Assembly (NCBI RefSeq): GCF_010669125.1
Contig: NZ_CP048630.1
Location: 1,550,001 to 1,614,000 of the forward strand
DNA length: 64,000 bases
From: Ancylobacter pratisalsi
GTDB lineage: Bacteria; Pseudomonadota; Alphaproteobacteria; Rhizobiales; Xanthobacteraceae
Direction: 5' to 3'
Each line of letters starts with the position of its first letter. Within the stretch, counting starts at the first letter, position 1. A program made the translations under genes and the position numbers. This document shows, one piece after another, positions 9,853 through 18,539 of this stretch. The notes under the pieces were generated by a model, which did no database searches, was not told the origin of the DNA, and saw nothing but the letters and a program-made list of their open reading frames with translations.

Positions 9853-10725
9853 TCATCCCTCCAGATTCTTGCCGATCATCCGCATCAGGAAGATCGCGAC
9901 GATGTTGGCGAGAATGACAGCAACGATGCCGCCGGCGGAGCCCAGCCCGACATCGAACTGGAGCATGGACTGCATGTAGACGAGGAAGGTGAGCGTGGTG
10001 GACGCGGTGCCCGGCCCGCCATTCGTCGTCACCAGGATTTCGGCGAAGACCGACAGCAGGAAGATGGTCTGGATCAGCACCACCACCGTCATCGCCCGCA
10101 TCAGGTGCGGCACGGTCAGGTGCACGAAGCGCCAGATCGGGCCGGCGCCATCCATCTCGGCCGCTTCCATCTGCTCGCGGTCGAGGCTCTGGATCGCGGT
10201 GAACAGGATCAGCGTGGCGAAGGGCAGCCATTGCCAGGCCACGATGGCGACGATGGAGGCCATCGGGGCGTCGGCGAAGAAGTCGAATGCCGGCAGCCCC
10301 AGCGCGTGCGCAGCGGCCGCGAACAGCCCGTTCACCGGGTTCATCAGCATGTTCTTCCACACCAGCGCGGACACGCTGGGCATGACGAAGAACGGCGCGA
10401 TGACCAGGATGCGCACGATGCCCTGGCCCCACATCGGCTGGTCGAGCAGCACCGCGAGCCCGGTGCCGCCGATCACGGTGATCGCCAGCACGGCGAAGAC
10501 CAGGACCAGCGTGTTGGTCAGCGCGGGCCAGAAAGCCGGGTCGGTGAAGAAGTAGTAGTAGTTTTCGAGCCCGGTGAAGGTCTCCGTTCCCGGCATCAGG
10601 AGATTGAAGCGCAGGAAGGAGAAGTAGATGGTCATGCCCAGCGGCACGATCATCCAGAGGAACAGCAGGAGCACCGCCGGGGAGAGCATAAGCCGGCCTG
10701 CCGTGCGTGAAGCTTGCGTCGCCAT
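9853..10725 (-). CDS. smoF: Polyol ABC transporter permease
   Basis: A 290-residue MalF-type permease with an N-terminal membrane segment (SPAVLLLFLWMIVPLGM) and an EAA loop (QMEAAEMDGAG). The start at 10725 removes a Pro/Ser/Ala-rich, unconserved extension that the open frame (to 10827) would add. A 200-base gap separates it from the binding-protein gene, whereas the downstream genes are almost contiguous. Partner of SmoG and SmoK. Confidence 0.88.
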   Translation of the reverse strand: MATQASRTAGRLMLSPAVLLLFLWMIVPLGMTIYFSFLRFNLLMPGTETFTGLENYYYFFTDPAFWPALTNTLVLVFAVLAITVIGGTGLAVLLDQPMWGQGIVRILVIAPFFVMPSVSALVWKNMLMNPVNGLFAAAAHALGLPAFDFFADAPMASIVAIVAWQWLPFATLILFTAIQSLDREQMEAAEMDGAGPIWRFVHLTVPHLMRAMTVVVLIQTIFLLSVFAEILVTTNGGPGTASTTLTFLVYMQSMLQFDVGLGSAGGIVAVILANIVAIFLMRMIGKNLEG

Positions 10726-10928
10726 CGGAACAGGGACCTTGGCTGGAGCCGCCCGCGGGCGCGAGGCCGCGGGCGTGCTGGCAACGGGACAGGGCGCTGG
10801 CGTTCGGGACGGGGGAGATGACCCCACGCGCGCGATCCGGGAGACACATTCCCGAACCGCCTCGCATCAGCCCGCCGGCGCGGGACGGCCGGACCGGCCG
10901 CCCCCATGATGACAGGACGAGGCGTTCC
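10726..10928. other. Intercistronic gap between smoE and smoF
   Basis: A 203-base non-coding gap inside the polyol operon. It contains GGCCGG-A-CCGGCC, a short GC-rich inverted repeat at about 10886-10898, which could form a stem between the highly expressed binding-protein cistron and the permease cistrons. I see no coding region or promoter with clear boxes. Confidence 0.35.
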
Positions 10929-12248
10929 CTACTTGGGATAGCCGGCGCGCGTCATCTCGCGGCTGGTGAGGGCCTGGGCCGCGGTGAGCGCCTGGGCCGC
11001 CGAGGACCGGCCGGCGAGCGCGGCCGAGAACTGCTGGCCCACCGTGGTGCCGATCGCCTGGAACTCGGGGATCGCCACGAACTGCCCGCCGGTATAGGGC
11101 ACATCCTGGTCGGAGGGGTGCTGGGTGTTGGCCGACTGGATCGCGGTCAGCGTCATCTTGGCGAAGGGCGCGACCTTGAGATATTCGGGGTTCTCATAGA
11201 GCGAGGTGCGCGTGCCGGGGGGCACATTGGCGATGCCGTCCTTCTCCGCGACCAGCGCGGTATAGGCCGGCGAGGTTGCCCACGCCACGAAGGTCTTCGC
11301 CGCATCGGCCTTGGACGAGGTCGCCGGAATGGCGAGGTTCCACGACCACAGCCAGTTGCCGTGGTTCTTGCCGCCCTCGCGGACCGGCGCCGGCGCGAAG
11401 CCGACCTTGTCGGCGACCTTGGATTCCTTCGGGTTGGAAATGAAGGAAGCGGCGACGGTGGCGTCGATCCACATTCCGCACTTGCCGGTCTGGAACAGGG
11501 CGAGATTTTCGTTGAAGCCGTTCGAGGAGGCGCCGGGGGGGCCGTACTCGGTCATCAGCTTCAGATAGGTGTCCAGCGTCTTCTTCCATTCGGCGCTGTC
11601 GAACTGGGGCTTCCACTCCATGTCGAACCAGCGGCCGCCCATGGAATTGTTCATGGAGGTGAGGAACGCCATGTTCTCGCCCCAGCCGGCCTTGCCGCGC
11701 AGGCACATGCCGTACACGCCGGCGCCCTTGTCGGTCATCTTGGCCGCGGCCTCGGTGATGAAGGCCCAGTCGGGGTTCTCGGGCATCTTCAGCCCGGCCT
11801 TTTCGAGCAGGTCGGTGCGGTACATCAGCATCGAGCTCTCGGCGTAGAACGGTACCGCATAGAGCTTGCCGTCCACGGTCAGGCCCTGCGCCACCTGCGG
11901 CAGCAGATCGGCCTGGTCATAATCGGCGCCGAGGTTTTCGAGCGGAAGGAGCCAGTTCTGCTTGGCCCAAATCGGCACTTCGTAATTGCCGATGGTCAGC
12001 ACGTCGTACTGGCCGCCCTTGGAGGCGATGTCGGTGGTCACGCGCTGGCGCAGCACGTTCTCTTCCAGCGTCACCCACTCGACCTTGATGTCGGGATGCT
12101 TGGCGTAGAAGTCCGGCATGAGGCGCTGCATGCGGATCATGTCGCCATTGTTCACCGTCGCGACGGTGATCGTGGTTTCGGCGGAAGCGGTGCCCGCGAA
12201 TGCAAGCAGCAGCGGCACGCCCATAAGCGCGCGGAACGAAACGGTCAT
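10929..12248 (-). CDS. smoE: Polyol ABC transporter substrate-binding protein
   Basis: A 439-residue periplasmic binding protein of the family that binds sugars and polyols (SBP_bac_1 type). It starts with a cleavable signal peptide (GVPLLLAFAGTASAE). TITVATVNNGDMIRMQ and DVLTIGNYEVPIW resemble sorbitol/mannitol-binding proteins. AGGAGAGAC directly before the ATG at 12248 fixes the start; the frame is open to 12305 but that part overlaps the promoter. It captures the polyol for SmoFGK. A TTGACG/AATATT promoter lies about 50 bases upstream. Confidence 0.92.
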   Translation of the reverse strand: MTVSFRALMGVPLLLAFAGTASAETTITVATVNNGDMIRMQRLMPDFYAKHPDIKVEWVTLEENVLRQRVTTDIASKGGQYDVLTIGNYEVPIWAKQNWLLPLENLGADYDQADLLPQVAQGLTVDGKLYAVPFYAESSMLMYRTDLLEKAGLKMPENPDWAFITEAAAKMTDKGAGVYGMCLRGKAGWGENMAFLTSMNNSMGGRWFDMEWKPQFDSAEWKKTLDTYLKLMTEYGPPGASSNGFNENLALFQTGKCGMWIDATVAASFISNPKESKVADKVGFAPAPVREGGKNHGNWLWSWNLAIPATSSKADAAKTFVAWATSPAYTALVAEKDGIANVPPGTRTSLYENPEYLKVAPFAKMTLTAIQSANTQHPSDQDVPYTGGQFVAIPEFQAIGTTVGQQFSAALAGRSSAAQALTAAQALTSREMTRAGYPK

Positions 12249-12265
12249 GTCTCTCCTCCCTAGTG

Positions 12266-12286
12266 GCGATTTGAGCAATTCATCGC
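12266..12286. promoter_or_regulatory. Putative operator in the smoE leader
   Basis: GCGAT at 12266-12270 and ATCGC at 12282-12286 form an inverted repeat around TGAGCAATTCA, just downstream of the predicted smoE transcription start. It is a plausible site for the adjacent SorC-type regulator, but this is position-based inference. Confidence 0.35.
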
Positions 12287-12296
12287 CTTGTGGGCA

Positions 12297-12325
12297 AATA
12301 TTCATGGCAATCCGCGCAACGTCAA
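12297..12325 (-). promoter_or_regulatory. Sigma-70 type promoter of smoEFGK-mtlK-frk
   Basis: On the minus strand TTGACG (12325-12320) and AATATT (12302-12297) are separated by exactly 17 bases. This suits a housekeeping promoter with a start near 12290, about 40 bases ahead of the smoE ATG. Confidence 0.55.
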
Positions 12326-12491
12326 GTTTCTTCCATGCTGCAGCGCGGGGTACGCCGGGCCTGGACCTTGCCGTCGCGGTGGTGACGCGCGGTTTGGAGA
12401 AAGGGGTCGAAAGAGTGCCGCGCCGCGCCGCGAGGTGCCGGCCCGGCGCGCGCCACGCGGGGCTCGGCGGCCGCGAGCGCCGGCGTCCAAC

Positions 12492-13451
12492 CTACAGAGA
12501 AAGCTTCAGAATACCGACAGCCGTCGGCTCGTCGGTGACCAGTCCGTTGATAATCCCGGACCGCAGCGCGGCGGTGGCGGCGCGTACCTTGGACGCCCCC
12601 GCCGTGATGCCGATGACCGGGCGTTCCGGGCTTGTCGCCGGCACCCGGACACCGGTCAGACGCTTGTTGATCGCGAGATCGAGATAGCGGCCGGAATCAT
12701 CGAAGATCCACCCGGCTACCTCCCCCGCCGCCCCCAGCGTCTGGATTTCGTGCAGCTCGTCGGCGGTGAGGAAGCCATCGGTCAGCAGCGGGGCGTCGTC
12801 GCTCATCTGCCCGATGCCGACAAAGGTGACGTCGGCGGTGCGGGCGAGGTCGCGCACCTTATGCAGCACGCCGAGCGACTGCAGCGCGGCGTTCTCTTCC
12901 GCGCTGTCGGCCATCACCGGAACCGGCATCGGATAGTGCGGCGCCCGCACCTTCTCCGCCAGCCGCATGATGACCTCGAAATAGGACGCCGACCCGTCGG
13001 GGGCGATGTTGCCGAGCAGCGAGACCAGCCGGTGCTGCGGCGCTTCCGCAGGCCCCAGCGCCTCGGCCATGGCGCGCAGCGCCCGCCCGGTGCCGAGCGC
13101 GATCACCAGGGAGCGCGGCTCGCGCAGCACGCGCTCCATCTCGGCCGCCGCGGCGGGAGCGATGGAGCGCACCGGGTCGCGGTCCGGGCCGAGCCCGGGC
13201 ATCACCCGGCAGCGCACCAGGCTGAAACGCTCGCGCAGCGCCGATTCCAGCGCCTGGCAGGTCGCCAGATGGTGATTGAGCCGCACATGAATGAGACCGG
13301 CCGCCACCGCGCGGCTCACCAGACGCTGCGCGCGCTGGCGCGACAGCCCCATCTCGCTCGCGATCTGGTCCTGGGTCAGGCCGCCGACATAATACAGCCA
13401 GGCCGCGCGGGCGGCCTGGTCGTCGGTGCTATCGGGAACGGGCAGGTTCAT
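12492..13451 (-). CDS. SorC/DeoR-type sugar-binding transcriptional regulator
   Basis: A 319-residue regulator with an N-terminal helix-turn-helix (YYVGGLTQDQIASEMGLSRQRAQRLVSRA, quoted in two parts) and a large C-terminal effector domain of the SorC sugar-binding type, with IALGTGRAL, FVGIGQM and GITAGASKVRA. Homologues control pentitol and hexitol operons in response to the phosphorylated or free sugar. It lies between the HAD gene (4-base overlap) and the smoE promoter, so it is the obvious local controller of the polyol genes. Whether it activates or represses cannot be read from sequence. Confidence 0.88.
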   Translation of the reverse strand: MNLPVPDSTDDQAARAAWLYYVGGLTQDQIASEMGLSRQRAQRLVSRAVAAGLIHVRLNHHLATCQALESALRERFSLVRCRVMPGLGPDRDPVRSIAPAAAAEMERVLREPRSLVIALGTGRALRAMAEALGPAEAPQHRLVSLLGNIAPDGSASYFEVIMRLAEKVRAPHYPMPVPVMADSAEENAALQSLGVLHKVRDLARTADVTFVGIGQMSDDAPLLTDGFLTADELHEIQTLGAAGEVAGWIFDDSGRYLDLAINKRLTGVRVPATSPERPVIGITAGASKVRAATAALRSGIINGLVTDEPTAVGILKLSL

Positions 13452-14140
13452 GCCGGGTTTGCGACCCCTACGGGCGGGAGAAAAAGATCGGGCATCGCCG
13501 CCCTCAGTTCGGCGAAGCTCGCATAGCTATGATGGGGCCGAAGGCCCTCGGGCAACCCCATCGCCGCTTCGGCGAAATGGCTGCCGCCGGTGAAATGCCA
13601 CACTTGCATCCCGGCGGCGAGCCCCGCGAGGAGCCCGGCGGCACTATCTTCGATCACCACGCAGGCGGCGGGATCGGCCCCCATCCGCGCGGCGGCATGA
13701 AGAAACAGGTCGGGCGCCGGCTTGCCACGGGCGACTTCGCTGGCGGTGAAGGCCCGTCCCGCGAACAGCCGGTCCAGCCCCGTGATCCGCAGCGAAGCGG
13801 CCAGCCGCGCCGGGCTGGAGGAGGTCGCCAGGCAGTAGGCGACCTCAAGGGCCTCGACCGTATCCAGCGCGCCGGCCATCACGCTCAGCCGCTCCTCGAA
13901 GCTGGCGAGCAGGCGGGTGCGGTAGTCCTGCTCGAAATGGCCGGGCAGTTCGACCCCGAACCGCCCGCGCACCTCGGTCACGATCACCGGATAGGACCGG
14001 CCGATGAAGTGGCGCGCCACGAAGCCGAGATCCACCACGACGCCGTGAACGGCAAGCTCGTCGATCAGCGCACGGGCGCTGAGGACCTCGCTGTCGATCA
14101 GCACGCCGTCGCAGTCGAAGATGATGAGGTCCGGACGCAT
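13448..14140 (-). CDS. HAD-superfamily phosphatase (subfamily IA)
   Basis: A 230-residue HAD hydrolase. Motif I is IFDCDGVLIDSE with the nucleophile Asp, motif II TSSSPAR, and motif III/IV KPAPDLFLHAA and CVVIEDSAAG. It resembles beta-phosphoglucomutase/sugar-phosphatase members. The frame is open to 14329, but the start at 14140 gives the usual N-terminus right before motif I. It is the first gene of the polyol cluster and overlaps the SorC regulator. A role in removing toxic sugar-phosphate side products is plausible but unproven. Confidence 0.85.
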   Translation of the reverse strand: MRPDLIIFDCDGVLIDSEVLSARALIDELAVHGVVVDLGFVARHFIGRSYPVIVTEVRGRFGVELPGHFEQDYRTRLLASFEERLSVMAGALDTVEALEVAYCLATSSSPARLAASLRITGLDRLFAGRAFTASEVARGKPAPDLFLHAAARMGADPAACVVIEDSAAGLLAGLAAGMQVWHFTGGSHFAEAAMGLPEGLRPHHSYASFAELRAAMPDLFLPPVGVANPA

Positions 14141-14301
14141 GGCTAGCGATCTAATCCCCATCCTGTCCGCCGTCCAGAGACGCGCAGGGCCGCCGCCACG
14201 GCCCTCCGCCCGACCGACCCCGGGACGGCGCTGCAACGCATTCCACTTGCACGCGAATTTCTCGCCGATAAGCTGTCCCGGTCCTCGAACCCTTGAAGCA
14301 G

Positions 14302-15213
14302 ATGCCCGGCCGCGACAAGACACAGGCACGCCACGCCCTCGCCAATCTCATTCTGGAGCTGGCCGCCACGCTGCATCTGCCGGCGGGGCACCATCTGACC
14401 GAGCAGTGGCTGGCCGCCGAGCTTTCGGTCTCGCGCACGCCGGTCCGCGCCGCGCTCACCCTGCTGGCGGAGTGTGGCGTGGTGGCCGCGCGCCCGCGCC
14501 ACGGCTTCTTCCTCGCCGTGTCATGGGACGCGATCACCCACCAGCACGCGCTGGAAATTCCCTCCATGCCGGAGGAAGCGTTCTATGCCGCGCTGCTGCG
14601 CGACCGGCTCGCGGATGATCTTGCTGCCTCCTTCACCCAGACCGAGCTGGCGCGCCGCTACCGCGTCAACCGCACCGTCATGCTGCGCGCCCTCACCCGC
14701 ATGGCCGACGAGGGACTGGTGGTGCGCAACAAGGGGCAGGGCTGGCACTTCCTGCCGACGCTGGATTCCGAGCGGGCGCTCATCAACAGCTACGATTTCC
14801 GCCGCACCGTGGAGCCCGCCGCGCTGCTGCTACCCAGCTTCCGGCTCGATCACGCCGCGCTGGCACGCCTGCGCACCGAGCACGAATACGCCCTCACCAG
14901 CGCCGCCTCGGACATGAAGGCCAGCGCGCTGTTCGCGCTCGATTCCAGCTTTCACGAGGCGCTGTCGGGGTTCGGCGGCAATCCCTATTTCGTCCAGTGC
15001 GTGCAGCAGCAGAACCGGCTGCGGCGTCTGCTCGAATATCAGGGTTACGCCAATCGGCGCCGCGTCAGGGACTGGGTCGAGGAGCATCTCGCCATCATCG
15101 AGGCGCTGGAGGCCGGCGAGCCGGCCCACGCCGCGACCCTGCTGCGCACGCATCTCGACAATGCGGTGTCGGCCACCCCGCCGCCCTCCGAGCGCCCGCG
15201 CAATCGCCTGTAG
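14302..15213 (+). CDS. GntR-type regulator with two winged-helix domains and an FCD domain
   Basis: A 303-residue regulator. The first winged helix (about 10-72) contains LAAELSVSRTPVRAALTLL, the normal GntR recognition motif. A second helix-turn-helix and wing follows at about 108-150 (FTQTELARRYRVNRTVMLRAL). The C-terminal FCD ligand-binding domain spans about 160-290 (DSSFHEALSG, RRVRDWVEEHLAII). Ordinary GntR/FCD proteins are about 220-250 residues with one winged helix, so this is an extended form. It is a close paralogue of the gene at 29807-30712. It diverges from the polyol cluster, but its targets are unknown. A TTG at 14293 is an alternative start. Confidence 0.82.
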   Translation: MPGRDKTQARHALANLILELAATLHLPAGHHLTEQWLAAELSVSRTPVRAALTLLAECGVVAARPRHGFFLAVSWDAITHQHALEIPSMPEEAFYAALLRDRLADDLAASFTQTELARRYRVNRTVMLRALTRMADEGLVVRNKGQGWHFLPTLDSERALINSYDFRRTVEPAALLLPSFRLDHAALARLRTEHEYALTSAASDMKASALFALDSSFHEALSGFGGNPYFVQCVQQQNRLRRLLEYQGYANRRRVRDWVEEHLAIIEALEAGEPAHAATLLRTHLDNAVSATPPPSERPRNRL

Positions 15214-15334
15214 CGACACGGTTTCGCGTCCATCGTGCGGCCGCGCGCGATTGCCTCGATCCGCGTTCGCCGCTAGACAGAAACCTCCCTCCCCGCACGC
15301 GGACGCCGCCGCCTGTCACCCCGAGCAGGACACG

Positions 15335-16009
15335 ATGAACGAGCCGGCCCTTGACGAAGCCGCCCCGCGCCGCCTTGCCCGCGAGGTGCATCGACGCCTG
15401 GAGGACATGATCTTCTCGGGCCGGCTGCGCGGGGGCGAGGTGCTCACCGAACGGCGGCTGGCGGACGCGCTGGACGTCTCGCGCACCCCGCTGCGCGATG
15501 CCCTGCTGATGCTGGAGAGTGAGGGCCTGCTCAAGCGGCGCGGCACGCGCTACCTCGAAGTGCGGCAGATGACCGTGCCCGAATACATGCAGGTGCTGAA
15601 CATCCGCCGTCTGCTGGAACCAGAGGCGGCCCGGCTCTGTATCGGGCGGATCGACCTGTCCCGCCTCGAAGGCCTGCGCCGCCAGCTGGAGGCCCTCACG
15701 GCCGGTGGCGAAAACGGCCACACCGCCGAGGATGCGGCCTCAAGCGCGGCCATTGACGACGCCATGCATGGCGAGATCGCCATGGCGGCCGGCAACCCGC
15801 TGATGGCGAACATGATCCGCGACCTGCGCCGGCGCACCCGCATCTTCGATCTCGGGCGCATGCCGAACCGGGCCGGCGCGGTCTATCGCGAGCATATCGA
15901 CATCATCGCCGCCATCGAGCGCGGCGATGCAGGTGAGGCCGGTGCGGCGATGGTCCGCCACATCGACAACGTCAAGGCGTCGATCATCCGTCACCTTTCA
16001 ACGATCTGA
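15335..16009 (+). CDS. GntR/FCD transcriptional regulator
   Basis: A 224-residue single-winged-helix GntR regulator. The helix-turn-helix has ERRLADALDVSRTPLRDALLMLESEG at about 35-60 (read as two adjoining parts), followed by an all-helical FCD domain ending in HIDNVKASIIRHLSTI. AGGACACG before the ATG supports this start. Its C-terminus closely resembles the regulator at 17769-18443 (HIENVKQSIILKLSSI), so the two are recent paralogues flanking the SDR and DHDPS-like genes. It converges on the SDR gene and may control that small operon. Confidence 0.85.
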   Translation: MNEPALDEAAPRRLAREVHRRLEDMIFSGRLRGGEVLTERRLADALDVSRTPLRDALLMLESEGLLKRRGTRYLEVRQMTVPEYMQVLNIRRLLEPEAARLCIGRIDLSRLEGLRRQLEALTAGGENGHTAEDAASSAAIDDAMHGEIAMAAGNPLMANMIRDLRRRTRIFDLGRMPNRAGAVYREHIDIIAAIERGDAGEAGAAMVRHIDNVKASIIRHLSTI

Positions 16010-16020
16010 CCGGCGCGAAA

Positions 16021-16040
16021 CCGGGCGGCGCGCCGCCCGG
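16021..16040. terminator. Perfect GC-rich palindrome, bidirectional terminator candidate
   Basis: CCGGGCGGCG followed by its exact reverse complement lies between two convergent stop codons (GntR and SDR). A TTTC stretch follows on the minus strand and CCTCGG on the plus strand, so a strong U-tract is lacking. Position and symmetry suggest transcription ends here in both directions. Confidence 0.5.
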
Positions 16041-16047
16041 CCTCGGC

Positions 16048-16824
16048 TTACAGCCCGCGGATCAGCCCGCCATCGACGCGCACCTGCGTGCCCGTGACAT
16101 AGCTTGCCCGCGCGCTGGCCAGAAACGTCACCACATCGGCGAATTCCTGCGGGTCGCCGTAGCGGCCCATGGGAATGGTAGCGCGCGAGGCCTCCGCCAC
16201 CGCGTCCGGCGTGGAGCCGGTGCGCTTGGCGGCCGCCGCGTCGAGTTCGTCGACGCGCGAGGTGTGAATGCGGCCGGGCAGCACGCAGTTCACCGTCACC
16301 CCGTCCTTGGCCACCTCGCCCGCCAGCGTCTTGGCCCAGCCGACGATGGAGGCGCGCAGCGCATTGGACAGGCCGAGATTGGGAATGGGCTGGGCCACGC
16401 CGGACGACACCAGATTGACGATCCGCCCATAGCCGCGCGCGCGCATGCCCGGCAGCAGCTTCGTGGTGATGGCGAAGATCGCGCCCACCATGGCCTCGAA
16501 GCTGGCGCTCCACTGCTCGGCGGAAGCCTGTGCCACCGGGCCGGGAGGCGGGCCGCCGCTGTTGTTGATGAGGATGTCGACCGGGGTGGTCAGCGCGTCG
16601 AGCGCGGCGGTCAGCCCGTCGCGATCGGCGAGGTCCAGCACCAGCTCGTCGGCCGCCCCGCCCGCCGCGCGGATCTCGGCCGCCACGGTGGCGACGCGCG
16701 CGGCGTTGCGCCCGCTGATGATGACGCGCGCGCCTTCCTTGGCCAGCGTGCGGGCAATCGCCTCGCCGAGCCCCCGGCTGGAGCCGAGAACGAGGGCGGT
16801 GCGTCCGTTGAGTTCAAGATCCAT
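16048..16824 (-). CDS. SDR-family protein with degenerate catalytic motif
   Basis: A 258-residue short-chain dehydrogenase/reductase fold. The cofactor motif is GSSRGLG at 14-20, with NNSGG and a C-terminal VDGG as expected. The usual Tyr-x-x-x-Lys pair is missing: the aligned segment reads [18 protein letters not shown], with Ser/Asn and Arg at those places. It fits the BKR-like SDR subgroup that lacks a perfect catalytic tetrad. It starts 3 bases after the DHDPS-like stop, so the two form a unit with the GntR gene. Either it uses other residues or it is a binding or altered-chemistry protein. Confidence 0.8.
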   Translation of the reverse strand: MDLELNGRTALVLGSSRGLGEAIARTLAKEGARVIISGRNAARVATVAAEIRAAGGAADELVLDLADRDGLTAALDALTTPVDILINNSGGPPPGPVAQASAEQWSASFEAMVGAIFAITTKLLPGMRARGYGRIVNLVSSGVAQPIPNLGLSNALRASIVGWAKTLAGEVAKDGVTVNCVLPGRIHTSRVDELDAAAAKRTGSTPDAVAEASRATIPMGRYGDPQEFADVVTFLASARASYVTGTQVRVDGGLIRGL

Positions 16825-16827
16825 CGT

Positions 16828-17760
16828 TCACTTCCCCAGCTTGGCGTCGAGGCGCGCCATCAGCTCGTCGAGTTCCTGGTGGTCGCGCGCCGTCAGACGC
16901 GGGCCGGGATGGCGCGTGATCGAGCAGGCGATCGCCCCGCGCCGGCGCAGGATCTCCTTGCGCACCGCGAGCCCGAAGCCGAGCTGCTGTTCGTGGCGCA
17001 GGATCGGCAGGTAGATGTCGAACAGGTTCTCGGCTTCCTCCACCGCGCCGGCGTGGAACTTCGCACACACCTCGACCAGCATCTCGGGATAGGCGAAGCC
17101 GGTCATGGCGCCATCGACGCCGCGGCGCAGCTCCTGCGGCAGATAGAGCCCGCCATTGCCCACCAGAATCGAGACGCGGCGCCCCTTGCCGGAATCCGAG
17201 CGCTCGCGCAGCTTGGTGATCTTCGACAGGCCCGAGCCTTCCTCATGCTTGAGCATGACGAAGTTGGGGAAGTCGTCGATCAGCCGGTTCAGCACGCTGA
17301 CCGAGGTCACCACCTGCGTGGTCTGCGGATAGTCCTGGTAGCACACCGGGATATCCGGTCCGAGGCGGGACAGCACCGTCTCCCAATAGGCGTAGATCTG
17401 GTCGTCCGTCTTCAGCCCCGGCAGCGGCGCGATCATGAGCCCGGCGGCGCCCTTCTCCATCGCGCGGTTGGCGAAGCGCACGAGGTTGTCGGTGCCCGGA
17501 TTGCTGGCGCCGACCACGATCGGCAGCGTGCCGTCCACGCGCTTCATCACATGGTCGAGGAACTGGGTCGCCTCGTCCGGCGTCAGCTTCCCGGCCTCGC
17601 CGAGCACGCCGAGAATGGTGATGCCGGTCACGCCCTTGGCGTCATAGAAGTCGAGCAGCGTATCGGTGCTCGCAAGATCCAGCCTTCCATCCTCGGTGAA
17701 AGGCGTCGGCGATATGATGTACACGCCGCATGTGGTCTCGCTGATTTTCTGACTAGACAT
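16828..17760 (-). CDS. Dihydrodipicolinate synthase-family lyase/aldolase
   Basis: A 310-residue class I aldolase of the DapA/NanA family. The Schiff-base Lys is in VMLKHEEGSG and the supporting Tyr in CYQDYPQT. The N-terminus has GVYIISPTPFTEDGRL. GAGGACGCAA before the ATG at 17760 supports the start. It is unlikely to be the biosynthetic DapA, because it sits in an operon with a GntR regulator and an SDR. A catabolic role cleaving or dehydrating a keto acid is likely; the substrate is not evident. Confidence 0.85.
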   Translation of the reverse strand: MSSQKISETTCGVYIISPTPFTEDGRLDLASTDTLLDFYDAKGVTGITILGVLGEAGKLTPDEATQFLDHVMKRVDGTLPIVVGASNPGTDNLVRFANRAMEKGAAGLMIAPLPGLKTDDQIYAYWETVLSRLGPDIPVCYQDYPQTTQVVTSVSVLNRLIDDFPNFVMLKHEEGSGLSKITKLRERSDSGKGRRVSILVGNGGLYLPQELRRGVDGAMTGFAYPEMLVEVCAKFHAGAVEEAENLFDIYLPILRHEQQLGFGLAVRKEILRRRGAIACSITRHPGPRLTARDHQELDELMARLDAKLGK

Positions 17761-17768
17761 TTGCGTCC

Positions 17769-18443
17769 TCAAATACTGCTGAGCTTCAGAATGATGCTTT
17801 GCTTCACGTTCTCGATGTGCTGCTGGATCGCCGCGCGCGCCGCGTCGCGGTCGCGCTGCCGGAGCGCGGCGATCATCACCAGATGTTCGCGGTGTCCGGT
17901 GTCGAAACGCTCGGGCACGCGGTCGAGGTTGAAGGTGTAGGTCTTGACCCGCAGGCTCTCGATCATACCCGCCAGCACGGCGTTGCCGCTATGGGTGGCG
18001 ATCATCCGGTGCAGCCGGCTGTCGACCTGCCAGTCGGCCTCGGCGCTCGGGTTGGGGGTCGCGAGCAGGGCGTGGATGTCGGCCTCGACCGCGTCGAGCT
18101 CCTCCATCGGCACGCGCGCCGCCGCCAGCGAGATGGCCTCGCTCTCCATGATCTGGCGGACATGCAGCGTCTCGATCAGCTCGCGGGTGGAGAACTCCTT
18201 CACCACCAGCACGCGGCCGGGCTTGCGGGTGACGAAGCCCTCGCTTTCGAGCCGGTTCAGCGCCTCGCGCACCGGTGTGCGCGAGATGTCGAGGGAATCG
18301 GCCAGCCGGCGCTCCTGCAGCACCGAGCCGACAGGAATCTCGCGCTTGATGAGCCGGTCGAGCAGCCGGTCATAGGCCATCTGGCTCAGCGCCTTCGGCG
18401 CCGGCTCCAGCATGTCCGGCCTGTCCTCGTCCCTGTCCGTCAT
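17769..18443 (-). CDS. GntR/FCD transcriptional regulator
   Basis: A 224-residue GntR-type regulator. The winged helix carries ERRLADSLDISRTPVREALNRLESEGF (about 42-68, in two parts), with an FCD domain after it. It starts the GntR-DHDPS-SDR unit; a GTG at 18458 is an alternative start. It probably autoregulates and controls the two enzymes downstream, and possibly the transport genes further upstream, from which it is separated by a stem-loop. Confidence 0.85.
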   Translation of the reverse strand: MTDRDEDRPDMLEPAPKALSQMAYDRLLDRLIKREIPVGSVLQERRLADSLDISRTPVREALNRLESEGFVTRKPGRVLVVKEFSTRELIETLHVRQIMESEAISLAAARVPMEELDAVEADIHALLATPNPSAEADWQVDSRLHRMIATHSGNAVLAGMIESLRVKTYTFNLDRVPERFDTGHREHLVMIAALRQRDRDAARAAIQQHIENVKQSIILKLSSI

Positions 18444-18488
18444 CTCAACTCTCGCCACGGGTGGCCTTGCCTGTTCGTCATGCGTGAC

Positions 18489-18516
18489 GGCACGCCGGGC
18501 TACACGCCGGCGTGCC
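18489..18516 (-). terminator. Stem-loop between binding-protein gene and GntR gene
   Basis: GGCACGCCGG (18489-18498) and CCGGCGTGCC (18507-18516) form a 10-bp perfect stem with an 8-base loop just after the binding-protein stop. There is no run of U, so it may terminate weakly or stabilise the 3' end of the transport mRNA. Confidence 0.5.
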
Positions 18517-18539
18517 TGTCAGCAAGGGTCGACGCGCGC

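Noticed and set aside
12480..12512. Terminator downstream of the SorC-type regulator gene
   Set aside because: The sequence is GC-rich but has no clear stem with a U-tract at the end of this gene.
16828..17760. Biosynthetic DapA
   Set aside because: Placed with a GntR regulator and an SDR, and a second paralogue occurs in a catabolic operon at 36858; no other lysine-biosynthesis gene is near.
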